Assembly: GCA_030652805.1 (NCBI GenBank)
Contig: JAUSPT010000032.1
Location: forward strand, 70,973 to 109,991
Direction of reading: 5' to 3'
Length of the DNA stretch: 39,019 bases
Source of the DNA: a bacterium
Lineage (GTDB): Bacteria; JAHJDO01
Numbering within the stretch: position 1 is the stretch's first letter; each line of letters starts with the position of its first letter. The translations under genes and the position numbers were made by a program. Shown here in pieces: positions 7,932 through 15,518 of this stretch. Below the pieces are notes generated by a model. That model saw nothing but the letters and a program-made list of their open reading frames with translations. It did not search any database and was not told the origin of the DNA.

Positions 7932-8408
7932 CTAGCTTGTCTCAGTATCCCAACATGCTATGTCATCGTCCCCACCATCAGTCTTATCTTTTCCATATGA
8001 CCAGAGGTCATAACCGCGATTTGTCAGTGGATTGTTATAATTACTCGCAGTTCCTCCTGGAGCTCTATATCTGTATTTTGTTCCATAAGGGTCATTGGGA
8101 ATATCCTTTGAAAGATAAGGTCCGCGTCCATTAGTTCCTACTGCCTGTAACATTCTCTCCAGGCTAGTCATATTTCCATCTGAAATACTAGTATATAAAT
8201 CTTCTCCACTTTGCCCTGGATATACCCCCCAATCAGTCTGATACATTGCTAACGCGTTCTCAAGACTGTGGATATCGGCTCTTCCGCGCGTTTTCTTCGC
8301 CTTATCAATCGACTTCATAAAGTTAGGCATTACAATACCTGCAAGAAGCACAATGATGCCTATTACGACCAAAAGCTCAATAAGCGTAAACCCGGATCTT
8401 TTCCTCAT
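7932..8408 (-). CDS. gspG: GspG-like major pseudopilin
   Basis: The 158-residue protein has a short canonical leader MRKRSG|FTLIELLVVIGIIVLLAGIVMPNF, then the GspG pattern: ADIHSLENALAMYQTDWGVYP, GPYLSKDIPNDPYG, and a C-terminal YDLWSYGKDKTDGGDDDIACW, which resembles the calcium-binding end of GspG. This is the best evidence that a type II secretion-type pseudopilus is involved and not only a pilus. It lies 11 bases after pilA with a GAGGGGA ribosome site just upstream of the ATG. No repeat has entered this leader, unlike its downstream neighbours. Confidence 0.9.
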   Translation of the reverse strand: MRKRSGFTLIELLVVIGIIVLLAGIVMPNFMKSIDKAKKTRGRADIHSLENALAMYQTDWGVYPGQSGEDLYTSISDGNMTSLERMLQAVGTNGRGPYLSKDIPNDPYGTKYRYRAPGGTASNYNNPLTNRGYDLWSYGKDKTDGGDDDIACWDTETS

Positions 8409-8419
8409 TTTCCCCTCCT

Positions 8420-8767
8420 CTAAAAATTAATTGTCTCTGATATGCCCTTACTGCTTCCATCAGTTATTGTGTAGCTGTTTTCTGTTGCTGTATATGAATA
8501 GCTTCCTCCCCATGGATCAGTAGGGACTGCTTTGCTTAAATATTTCTGAGAAATTAAAACAGCAAGGCTGTCCGGCAAAGTCCCGCCATTATCAGCTCTG
8601 AAAAGGTCAACGCTTTTTCTCAAAAGTACCACGTCTGCCGTTGCCTTTCCAATCTTTGACTTCTCAAGCCCTTTAAAATAATTAGGAACTATTATTGAAG
8701 CAAGCAATGTGATAATTGCCACTACAACCAACAACTCAATTAACGTAAAACCTTTTTTGAATTTCAT
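8420..8767 (-). CDS. pilA: type IV pilin / PilA-like major subunit
   Basis: The 115-residue protein starts MKFKKG|FTLIELLVVVAIITLLASIIVPNYF, a textbook type IV prepilin N-terminus with Gly at -1 and Glu5, followed by a short globular part (LRKSVDLFRADNGGTLPDS, VPTDPWGGSYSY). I place the start at 8767 because AAGGAGGTG lies immediately upstream; an in-frame ATG at 8788 would put this ribosome site inside the gene. It is the first gene after pilS and has its own sigma-54-like promoter, the usual setting for the PilR-controlled pilin. It could alternatively be a second GspG-type pseudopilin, since the PTDPWGG stretch resembles GspG. Confidence 0.87.
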   Translation of the reverse strand: MKFKKGFTLIELLVVVAIITLLASIIVPNYFKGLEKSKIGKATADVVLLRKSVDLFRADNGGTLPDSLAVLISQKYLSKAVPTDPWGGSYSYTATENSYTITDGSSKGISETINF

Positions 8768-8794
8768 TTCCACCTCCTTTTCATCCACTATATT

Positions 8795-8823
8795 ACTATA
8801 CTATAAAGCAACATTTATGCCAA
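8795..8823 (-). promoter_or_regulatory. sigma-54-type promoter of pilA (overlapping sigma-70-like match)
   Basis: Minus strand reads TTGGCATAAATGTTGCT (8807-8823). The GG (8820-8821) and GC (8808-8809) are 10 bases apart, as in the -24/-12 consensus TGGCAC-N5-TTGC. The ribosome site and ATG follow about 40 bases on. The same TTGGCA followed after 17 bases by TATAGT (8795-8800) also fits a sigma-70 promoter, so the two readings overlap. The neighbouring pilR encodes a sigma-54 activator. Confidence 0.75.
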
Positions 8824-8835
8824 ACATTAAAGAAT

Positions 8836-8968
8836 AAATCCGAAATCCGAATATCGAAATCCTAAACAAATTCTAAATTCAAATTTTCGAAATTTCAAAC
8901 TGTTTTGAATTTTGTATTTTTGTCATTTGATATTGTTTCGTGCTTTGTGCTTCGAATTTAGTGCTTTT
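8836..8968. repeat. long dispersed repeat, copy R2
   Basis: Same family and orientation as R1, about 133 bases. It fills the region just upstream of the pilA promoter and runs into the 3' end of pilS, supplying its last 14 or so codons and its TGA. Compared with R1 it lacks one 7-base unit (TATTTCG) near that end. Confidence 0.9.
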
Positions 8969-10080
8969 TCTCTCCAAGTGTGTGCGGTTTTTCTCACTGG
9001 CAAACTAATAGTAAAACTTGTTCCCTTTCCAACTTCCGATTGAACAGAGATATCTCCATTAAGACTTTTTATTAATGAGTTACAGATGTAAAGGCCAAGT
9101 CCTGTTCCCTTTCCCGGCTCCTTTGTCGAAAAAAACGGAGTAAATATTTCCTTTAAATTTTCAGGCGCAATCCCACAGCCTGTGTCATTGAAAACAATTT
9201 CTATTCGGGATGCTTCTGCGTCAACATCTGTATATATCGTAAGTCTCCCACTGTCTCCCATAGATTGATAGGCATTGGCAATTATATTTAAAAATACCTG
9301 TTTCAACTGACCTGGATTGGCTCTTATTCGCGGTAATCTTATAGCATATTTTTTCTCAAGGGCGGGTTTCAAATCTGCCCCTACAGATTCAAAAGACATT
9401 ATAGCATCGTCAAGCACCTCATTAACATCAATCATCTCCACATCCTTATCCTTGGATACTGAAATTCTAGAAAACTGGAGTAAATCAGTAACAAGTTTAT
9501 TAATGCGGTCTGTCTCCTGAAAAAGGATTCCAATCTGCTCTGATACTTCAGAACCCGGCTTCTTAAAAGCATTCTTGAGAAAAAACACTGCATTATTAAT
9601 AATCGCAAGAGGATTCCTGATTTCATGCGCCAGTTTTGCCGATATTTCTCCCATAGAGGAGAGCTTGTCCCGCTCCATAAGTTCAAACTCTGTAGCAAGC
9701 AATTCCCTATTGACTTTCTTTAGCTCTGATGTCCTATTCTCTACCCTTTTTTCTAGCTCCTGAGACCATTTTTTAAGTTGTTCCCTTGAGTTAACAAGAG
9801 GTTGCAGGCTACTCTCTTGAACAAGGGGTTTTTGAACAATGGGTTTAAATCCCTTGTTCAAAGATCCAAATATTGGCTGAAGAACAACCTTCCATATATA
9901 AGCAAAGGCAACAAACCCCAGAGAAAAAAAGATAATTGTAATAAAAAAATCCCTGTACTGGAGAAGCGGAGTCTTCCATACAATCACAGCAACGTATATA
10001 AGAAAAATGGCTAACCCGGTTAATATAAATAGGTATGCAAGCCGCGAAAACAGAGAAAAAAATTTATCTTTTAATTCCAT
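8923..10080 (-). CDS. pilS: PilS-like sensor histidine kinase
   Basis: The 385-residue kinase has two membrane segments (about 14-33 and 44-66), a linker, a coiled coil (about 98-135), a dimerization/phosphoacceptor domain with His152 (AHEIRNPLAI), and an ATP-binding domain with N box (FLNIIANAYQS), DTGCGIAP and GKGTGLGLYI. It should phosphorylate the adjacent PilR-like regulator; its ATG lies inside the end of pilR (17-base overlap). It has two rather than the six membrane segments of classical PilS, so the signal may differ. Three repeats have entered it: a palindrome at residues 74-88, another at 232-241, and R2, which encodes the C-terminal tail KALNSKHKARNNIK. Confidence 0.86.
   Translation of the reverse strand: MELKDKFFSLFSRLAYLFILTGLAIFLIYVAVIVWKTPLLQYRDFFITIIFFSLGFVAFAYIWKVVLQPIFGSLNKGFKPIVQKPLVQESSLQPLVNSREQLKKWSQELEKRVENRTSELKKVNRELLATEFELMERDKLSSMGEISAKLAHEIRNPLAIINNAVFFLKNAFKKPGSEVSEQIGILFQETDRINKLVTDLLQFSRISVSKDKDVEMIDVNEVLDDAIMSFESVGADLKPALEKKYAIRLPRIRANPGQLKQVFLNIIANAYQSMGDSGRLTIYTDVDAEASRIEIVFNDTGCGIAPENLKEIFTPFFSTKEPGKGTGLGLYICNSLIKSLNGDISVQSEVGKGTSFTISLPVRKTAHTWREKALNSKHKARNNIK
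9360..9385. repeat. palindromic element inside pilS
   Basis: Ends in CTGCCCCTACA, the same signature as the FHA-gene element, with a degraded left arm (GGGCGGGTTT against AAATCTGCCC). It encodes residues 232-241 (around SVGADLKPAL), at the N-terminal edge of the ATP-binding domain. Confidence 0.75.
9817..9861. repeat. second palindrome class inside pilS
   Basis: TTGAACAAGGG (9817-9827) and CCCTTGTTCAA (9851-9861) are perfect inverted arms. The inner 30 bases (9832-9861) are themselves a near palindrome (13 of 15 pairs), preceded by a partial direct copy. It encodes residues 74-88 in the linker between the second membrane segment and the coiled coil. Confidence 0.82.
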
Positions 10081-11425
10081 ATAACTTCATCTTCTCATAG
10101 AAATGGCGCCTGCTTATGCCAGCTTTCTTTGAAGCAAGGGATATATTTCTATTTGCCTTTTTTAATATATTGATTAAAAACCCCTTTTCAAAGGCAGTTC
10201 GTGCTTCACGAAATTTCTCTCCTGTAATTGCGGGGATGTGGGCAGGTTGAAAACCTACCCCTGCAGGCAAATCCTCAGGAAGAATACATGCTCCTTCCTG
10301 CAATGTTACTGCGCGTTCAATTGCATTTTCCAGCTCTCTAACATTACCCGGCCAGTCAAAGTTTATAAGTAAATCCATAGCTTCAGAGGAAATTCGTTTA
10401 GACGCAACTCCCTTAGATTTTAAGGGATTATACTTTTCTAAAAAGTGCTTTACTAAAAGAGCTATATCATCTTTCCTTTCTCTGAGAGGAGGCATATCAA
10501 TAGCAATTACATTTATTCTGTAATATAAATCTTCTCTAAACAGACCCTCTTTTATACGGTCTTCTAAATTCTTGTTAGTTGCGCTTATAATCCTCACATC
10601 AACCTTAATTTGCCGAGTTCCTCCCACTCCTCTAAATTCTCCATCCTGAAGAACGCGCAATAATTTCATCTGTGTAGCTAAAGAAAGATCTCCTATTTCA
10701 TCAAGAAAAATAGTCCCTTTATCAGCCGCCTCAAATATTCCTTTTCTACTGCTTATAGCGCCTGTAAATGCGCCTTTCTCATGACCAAATAATTCACTTT
10801 CCAACAGATTCTCCGGCAAAGCTCCGCAATTTATAGCAAGAAACTTGTTGTTCTTACGCTGACTGTTATAATGAATCGCACTGGCTATTAACTCCTTACC
10901 AGTTCCGCTCTCCCCTCTTATTAGTATAGCAGCATTGGCGTTAGAGACCTTTTGCACCAGTTGATAGACCTCCTGCATTTTCTTATTATTCCCTATTAAT
11001 CCCCTAAAACTAAATTTTTCTTTCAGCTGATTATGTAAATATAAATTCTCGCTTATCAGCTTTTCGTGTTCTACCGCCCTATGCACAGAGAAAAGAATCT
11101 CCTCTGGCATGCATGGTTTCCTTATGTAATCATAAGCCTTAAGCTTTACTGCATCAATTGCTGAATCCACTGTAGCGTTCCCTGTAATAATTATAACAGG
11201 TATTTCCTTGTTCTTCTTTCTTACGGTCGACAACATAGTCATTCCATCCATACAAGGCATCTTTATGTCAGTGATTATTAAATTGAATTGCTCGGTGTCT
11301 AAAATTTCTATGGCTTCTTTTCCATCCCCACATACTTTGACATCATAGCCCTCCTGATGAAGGATACCAGAAAGAGACTTGCGCATATTTAGCTCATCAT
11401 CTACAACTAGGATTTTTGGCTTCAT
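10064..11425 (-). CDS. pilR: PilR-like sigma-54 response regulator (NtrC family)
   Basis: The 453-residue activator has a receiver domain (1-120) with phosphoacceptor Asp53, an AAA+ domain with Walker A GESGTGKE (171-178), the sigma-54 contact loop GAFTGA (218-223) and Walker B GTIFLDEIGD (237-246), and a C-terminal Fis-type helix-turn-helix (about 425-450). It should activate a sigma-54 promoter when phosphorylated by the adjacent kinase, and one lies directly upstream of pilA. Residues 387-396 (PAGVGFQPAH), in the linker before the DNA-binding domain, are encoded by a palindromic element. Named pilR from context; another NtrC-type role is possible but less likely here. Confidence 0.88.
   Translation of the reverse strand: MKPKILVVDDELNMRKSLSGILHQEGYDVKVCGDGKEAIEILDTEQFNLIITDIKMPCMDGMTMLSTVRKKNKEIPVIIITGNATVDSAIDAVKLKAYDYIRKPCMPEEILFSVHRAVEHEKLISENLYLHNQLKEKFSFRGLIGNNKKMQEVYQLVQKVSNANAAILIRGESGTGKELIASAIHYNSQRKNNKFLAINCGALPENLLESELFGHEKGAFTGAISSRKGIFEAADKGTIFLDEIGDLSLATQMKLLRVLQDGEFRGVGGTRQIKVDVRIISATNKNLEDRIKEGLFREDLYYRINVIAIDMPPLRERKDDIALLVKHFLEKYNPLKSKGVASKRISSEAMDLLINFDWPGNVRELENAIERAVTLQEGACILPEDLPAGVGFQPAHIPAITGEKFREARTAFEKGFLINILKKANRNISLASKKAGISRRHFYEKMKLYGIKR
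10240..10265. repeat. palindromic element inside pilR
   Basis: GGGCAGGTT (10240-10248) and AACCTACCC (10252-10260) form a 9-base stem with one mismatch, followed by CTGCA in place of the family's CTACA. It belongs to the same group as the elements at 1783-1851 and 9360-9385. Confidence 0.75.
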
Positions 11426-11445
11426 ATTTTTAGTATTAAGTGGTA

Positions 11446-11457
11446 AGGATTAATCCT
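11446..11457. promoter_or_regulatory. 12-base perfect palindrome upstream of pilR
   Basis: AGGATTAATCCT lies in the 35-base gap between pilC and pilR. It could be an operator or a small hairpin. There is no independent support beyond position and symmetry. Confidence 0.3.
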
Positions 11458-11460
11458 GAT

Positions 11461-12732
11461 TTATACAATCGCTGTAGCTAGCTTAATTAAGGGTAAGAAT
11501 AACGCAACAACTATAAAACCCACAACTCCCCCCATACCTACAATCATAATTGGCTCTATTGCACTTGTCAAAGCTGCTACTGCGGCATCTACTTCTTGAT
11601 CATAAGCATCTGCTACTTTAAGCAGCATCTTATCTAAGGCTCCTGTTTCTTCTCCAACATCCACCATATTGGTAACCAGCGGCGGAAATATCCCGCTTGC
11701 TTGAAGGGGGCCTGCTATTGATTCTCCTTCTCTGATACTATCACGAACAGACGCCATTGCCTGAGCTATCACGTCATTGCCTGATGTATCCTTTACAATT
11801 GTAAGCGCCTGAAGTATTGGAACCCCGCTTCCGATCAGGGTTGCAAATGTTCTTGCAAATCTGCCAATAGCTGTTTTTCTCGCCAAAGGACCAATAATAG
11901 GGATATACAATTTAAGTTTATCTGAATAATACAGCCCTTTCTGTGTTTTTCTAATAAGCTTGTATATTATAAATAGTCCAACTAATGATCCTAGAACAAC
12001 AAGAATATTTCTCCAATCCTTGAAAACATCCGACATTTTTAGCAGCATTACAGTAGCGCCCGGCAGCTCTGTATTAAAATCTTCAAACATCTTTTTAAAG
12101 GTTGGTATAACTACTATAATCAAAAAAGTAAGTATTCCTGCAGCCGCAACAGTAACGAGTATAGGATAAACCATAGCAGCTTTAATCTTCTTTTTTAATG
12201 CTTCCTCTTTTTCTGAAAACTCGGCCAACCTTTCCAAAACCGCCTCTAAAATCCCTCCAACTTCACCAGCTTTTATCATATTAACAAAAAGTTTTGAAAA
12301 GCTTTTGGGATATTTGGCAAGCGCATCTGAAAACGTAGCACCTCCTTCAATATCTGCAGCTATCCCTGAGAAAGTTTCTTTCATAATACCAGGTTTAGCC
12401 TGATCCTTCAGAACATTAAGACTCCTCAATAAAGGAAGCCCTGCGCCAAGCAAGGTTGCCAATTGTCTGACAAAAACCGCTAACTGTCTGGGCTTTATTC
12501 TATCACCAATTCCTGGCAGTTTAATCTGAATATTCATACTTGTAGAACTACCAGCCTTTGCTGATTTAGCAGATGTTGAAGTACCAGAAGCTGGAGACTT
12601 TTCATAAACCTTCGTGGGGAAATAGCCCATATCTCTTATCTGGGATATTGCCAGAGTAGAAGTTTCTGCCTCAACACTTCCACTTATCTCTTTACCGCGA
12701 TTATTCATCGCAACATAAGCATAAACAGCCAT
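11461..12732 (-). CDS. pilC: PilC/GspF inner-membrane platform protein
   Basis: The 423-residue protein has an N-terminal segment typical of the family (YVAMNNRGKEISGSVEAE), a low-complexity Ser/Ala linker (about 45-65), then two repeated GspF domains. The first begins RQLAVFVRQLATLLGAGLPLLRSL and the second FARTFATLIGSGVPILQAL; hydrophobic segments lie near 190-215, 245-262 and at the C-terminus (IVGMGGVVGFIVVALFLPLI). It anchors the assembly ATPase at the inner membrane. It starts 3 bases after the second pilB-like gene. Only one copy is present for the two assembly ATPases in this block. Confidence 0.93.
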   Translation of the reverse strand: MAVYAYVAMNNRGKEISGSVEAETSTLAISQIRDMGYFPTKVYEKSPASGTSTSAKSAKAGSSTSMNIQIKLPGIGDRIKPRQLAVFVRQLATLLGAGLPLLRSLNVLKDQAKPGIMKETFSGIAADIEGGATFSDALAKYPKSFSKLFVNMIKAGEVGGILEAVLERLAEFSEKEEALKKKIKAAMVYPILVTVAAAGILTFLIIVVIPTFKKMFEDFNTELPGATVMLLKMSDVFKDWRNILVVLGSLVGLFIIYKLIRKTQKGLYYSDKLKLYIPIIGPLARKTAIGRFARTFATLIGSGVPILQALTIVKDTSGNDVIAQAMASVRDSIREGESIAGPLQASGIFPPLVTNMVDVGEETGALDKMLLKVADAYDQEVDAAVAALTSAIEPIMIVGMGGVVGFIVVALFLPLIKLATAIV

Positions 12733-12735
12733 ATA

Positions 12736-14460
12736 CTATATCTCCACTCCCTGTGTCTCTCTTGCTACTTCCTCAATAGTAGTGATGCCCATCCATATCT
12801 TCCTCAATCCATCTTCTCTTAACATTGACATCCCTTTTTCGTGAGACTTTTTTCTAAGGTCACCAGCAGTTGCCTTATCAACAATAAGAGTTCTTATTTC
12901 ATCATTAACAACAAGTATCTCAAAAATACCTATTCGCCCCTTATATCCAATACCATTACATATTTCGCATCCTTTGCCCCTATAAAACTTCTTGCCTTTC
13001 ACGTCCTCAGACTTAAGTCCAATTAAGGATAATTCTTTCACATCTGGAGAATACTCTTCTTTGCAGCTAGAACATATTTTCCTAACAAGTCTTTGCGCAA
13101 CAATAGCCTCCAGCGTTGATGTTATAAGAAAAGGCTCAATATCCATATCAATAAGCCTGACAATTGTACTAGCTGCATCATTAGTATGCAACGTGCTCAG
13201 CACTAAATGCCCTGTAAGTGAAGCCTGAATAGACATTTCTGCAGTCTCCAGATCGCGGATCTCTCCTACTAAAATCTTATCAGGATCCTGTCTCAATATA
13301 CTTCTGAGACACTTGGAAAAAGTTAAACCTATATGGGCCCTTATTTGCACTTGTATAATACCTGCCAAATCATACTCAACAGGGTCTTCTGTGGTAATTA
13401 TCTTGTCTTCCGGAGAATTAATTTCTCCTAAAGCAGAATAAAGAGTCGTAGTCTTGCCACATCCTGTTGGACCTGTGACTAGAATAATGCCATTAGGCTT
13501 TTTAATTAAACTTCTTAATATCCTTAAATCTTCCTCTAAAAGCCCTACCTGCTCCAGAGAGAGCATAACGGCTCCTCTATCCAATATCCGTATCACAACA
13601 CTTTCTCCATGAGTTATTGGTAAAGTTGATATACGAAGGTCTACTTCTCTTCCACCCATATTAAGCTGGATCCTTCCATCCTGGGGCAATCTTCTCTCTG
13701 CAATGTCCATTCCTGCCATGACCTTAATCCTTGAAGTTACTGCTAAAGCCAAATGCCTAGGCGGCGGAATCATTTCGTAAAGCATCCCATCCACACGATA
13801 TCTGATCTTAAATTGGTCTTCAAATGGCTCAAAATGCAGATCACTAGCCTTATCCTTTATTGCCTGAATAAGCACTAAATTAAGCAATTTAACTACAGGA
13901 ATCTGATGCGCAAGTTCCTGAAGAGTTGCTACATCATGAACATCTTCATCCTCATCCTCAATGCTCCCCTTGATTTCTATGGCTCCTGTTTCCATCTCTT
14001 TTAACACGTCCTGAACAGTCTCTGTTTTTTCTCCATAATATTTAACAATAGCTTCTTCAATATCCTTCTCATTGCTTATCATACCCCTTACTTCACATTC
14101 CAACATGAACCGCAAATCGTCTAAGACGTTAATATTTAAAGGATCTGACATAGCTATATATAGAATATTCTCTTCCATTTTTACAGGAATAATCTTATAT
14201 ACTTTTGCGATTGGAGCTGAAACTTTTTCCAAAACTTCTGGAAGAATATTCATTTCAGGTAGATTTGCAGCAGGCATTCCGGTCTGTGCCCCTAATGTAG
14301 ACAAGATGTCTGCTTCTGTCACAAAACCAAGATCTACCAAAATTCTGCCAAGCAAGCCGCTGGATTTTTGTTGCTCATTCAGAGCAAGTTCTAACTGCTC
14401 AGGTGTTATTAGCCCCTTCTCAAGTAATAACTGTCCAATAGGCTTCTTTTTGCTAGGCAT
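12736..14460 (-). CDS. pilB: PilB/GspE-type assembly ATPase (second copy)
   Basis: The 574-residue ATPase has an N-terminal MshEN/GspE-N domain (IGQLLLEKGLITPEQLELALNEQ, then LLGRILVDLGF), a hexamer ATPase core with Walker A GPTGCGKTT, Walker B region ILVGEIRDLETAE and HLVLSTLHTNDA, and a zinc-binding tetracysteine (CSSCKEEY and CEICNGIGYKG). It should extend the pilus or pseudopilus. The Walker A Ser seen in the paralogue is Cys here. The ATG overlaps the pilT end by 8 bases and pilC follows immediately, so this copy is the one most tightly linked to pilC. It may be the GspE of the secretion-type machine. Confidence 0.92.
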   Translation of the reverse strand: MPSKKKPIGQLLLEKGLITPEQLELALNEQQKSSGLLGRILVDLGFVTEADILSTLGAQTGMPAANLPEMNILPEVLEKVSAPIAKVYKIIPVKMEENILYIAMSDPLNINVLDDLRFMLECEVRGMISNEKDIEEAIVKYYGEKTETVQDVLKEMETGAIEIKGSIEDEDEDVHDVATLQELAHQIPVVKLLNLVLIQAIKDKASDLHFEPFEDQFKIRYRVDGMLYEMIPPPRHLALAVTSRIKVMAGMDIAERRLPQDGRIQLNMGGREVDLRISTLPITHGESVVIRILDRGAVMLSLEQVGLLEEDLRILRSLIKKPNGIILVTGPTGCGKTTTLYSALGEINSPEDKIITTEDPVEYDLAGIIQVQIRAHIGLTFSKCLRSILRQDPDKILVGEIRDLETAEMSIQASLTGHLVLSTLHTNDAASTIVRLIDMDIEPFLITSTLEAIVAQRLVRKICSSCKEEYSPDVKELSLIGLKSEDVKGKKFYRGKGCEICNGIGYKGRIGIFEILVVNDEIRTLIVDKATAGDLRKKSHEKGMSMLREDGLRKIWMGITTIEEVARETQGVEI

Positions 14461-15517
14461 TTCCCGTCTCTCCAGCCTTCACTTCAGCATCTGCTACACT
14501 ATAACAACGTGTAATATACTCTTCATAGCTTATTATTTTACTGTTGTAAAGCATTGTTAGAGAATCATCCATTGTTTTCATGCCAAGCTTTTTCCCTGTT
14601 TGAATGGATGAAATTATTCTATAGCTCTTCTTTTCCCTTATTAAATTCTTTATAGCTGAAGTAGCAACCATTATCTCATAAGATGCTATTCTTCCCCCTG
14701 TGGTCCTAGGAATCAACTGCTGGGAAATTACTGCCACAAGAGACTCTGATAATTGTGTTCTTATTTGTTCCTGCTGCGCAGTAGGAAAAGCATCTACTAT
14801 TCTGTCAACTGTGGCTGCAGCGCCTGTTGTATGCAAGGTTGCAAATACCAAATGCCCGGTTTCCGCGGCTGAAATAGCTGCCTCCATTGTAGCCAGATCT
14901 CTCATCTCTCCCACCATTATAACATCCGGATCCTGTCTTAGGGCTCTGGTAAGAGCTTCAGAGAACGAAGGAACATCCACCCCCAATTCTCTTTGAGACA
15001 TAACACCGTTGTGATGAGTGTGGTAATACTCTATAGGGTCTTCAACTGTTATTATATGAGTATCTCTGTTTCTCGCTATATAATCAATCATTGTGGCAAG
15101 TGTCGTTGTCTTACCACAGCCAGTTGGACCAGTTATCAGAACTAAACCACGCGGTCTGTACATAAGCTGTTTAACTTGCTCCGATAATCCCAGCTCATCA
15201 AATGTCAGAAGCTTCATAGGTATAAGCCTCATTGCAATTGAAGTATTTCCTCTTTCTTTATAAATAGCTACACGGAATCTTGCTATATCTCCAAAAGAAA
15301 AACCAAAATCTGTTCCTCCCATCTCTTGTAATTTTTGCTGATGATGTTCTGAGGTAATACTTTTCATTAACTTCTCTGTGTTCTCGTTTGTCAACTCCTC
15401 AAAGTCAAGAACATCCAGTCTTCCATCTATACGCAAAACAGGAGGCTTCCCTACTACTAAGTGTATGTCAGAAGCATTCCTGTCTACAACGATTTTCAGC
15501 AGTTCATTCATCTCCAT
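14453..15517 (-). CDS. pilT: PilT retraction ATPase
   Basis: The 354-residue length and motifs are those of PilT: DIHLVVGKPPVLRIDG at the N-terminus, Walker A GPTGCGKTT, the Asp/His region HIITVEDPIEYYH, Walker B PDVIMVGEMRDLATMEAA, HLVFATLHTTGA, and the C-terminal SAIKNLIREKK resembling the PilT AIRNLIRE motif. There is no zinc tetracysteine and no MshEN domain. It depolymerizes the pilus, which argues for a true dynamic type IV pilus in addition to a pseudopilus. It sits between the two pilB-like genes, one base after the first. The ribosome site is AAGGAG upstream of 15517. Confidence 0.94.
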   Translation of the reverse strand: MEMNELLKIVVDRNASDIHLVVGKPPVLRIDGRLDVLDFEELTNENTEKLMKSITSEHHQQKLQEMGGTDFGFSFGDIARFRVAIYKERGNTSIAMRLIPMKLLTFDELGLSEQVKQLMYRPRGLVLITGPTGCGKTTTLATMIDYIARNRDTHIITVEDPIEYYHTHHNGVMSQRELGVDVPSFSEALTRALRQDPDVIMVGEMRDLATMEAAISAAETGHLVFATLHTTGAAATVDRIVDAFPTAQQEQIRTQLSESLVAVISQQLIPRTTGGRIASYEIMVATSAIKNLIREKKSYRIISSIQTGKKLGMKTMDDSLTMLYNSKIISYEEYITRCYSVADAEVKAGETGNA

Positions 15518-15518
15518 T

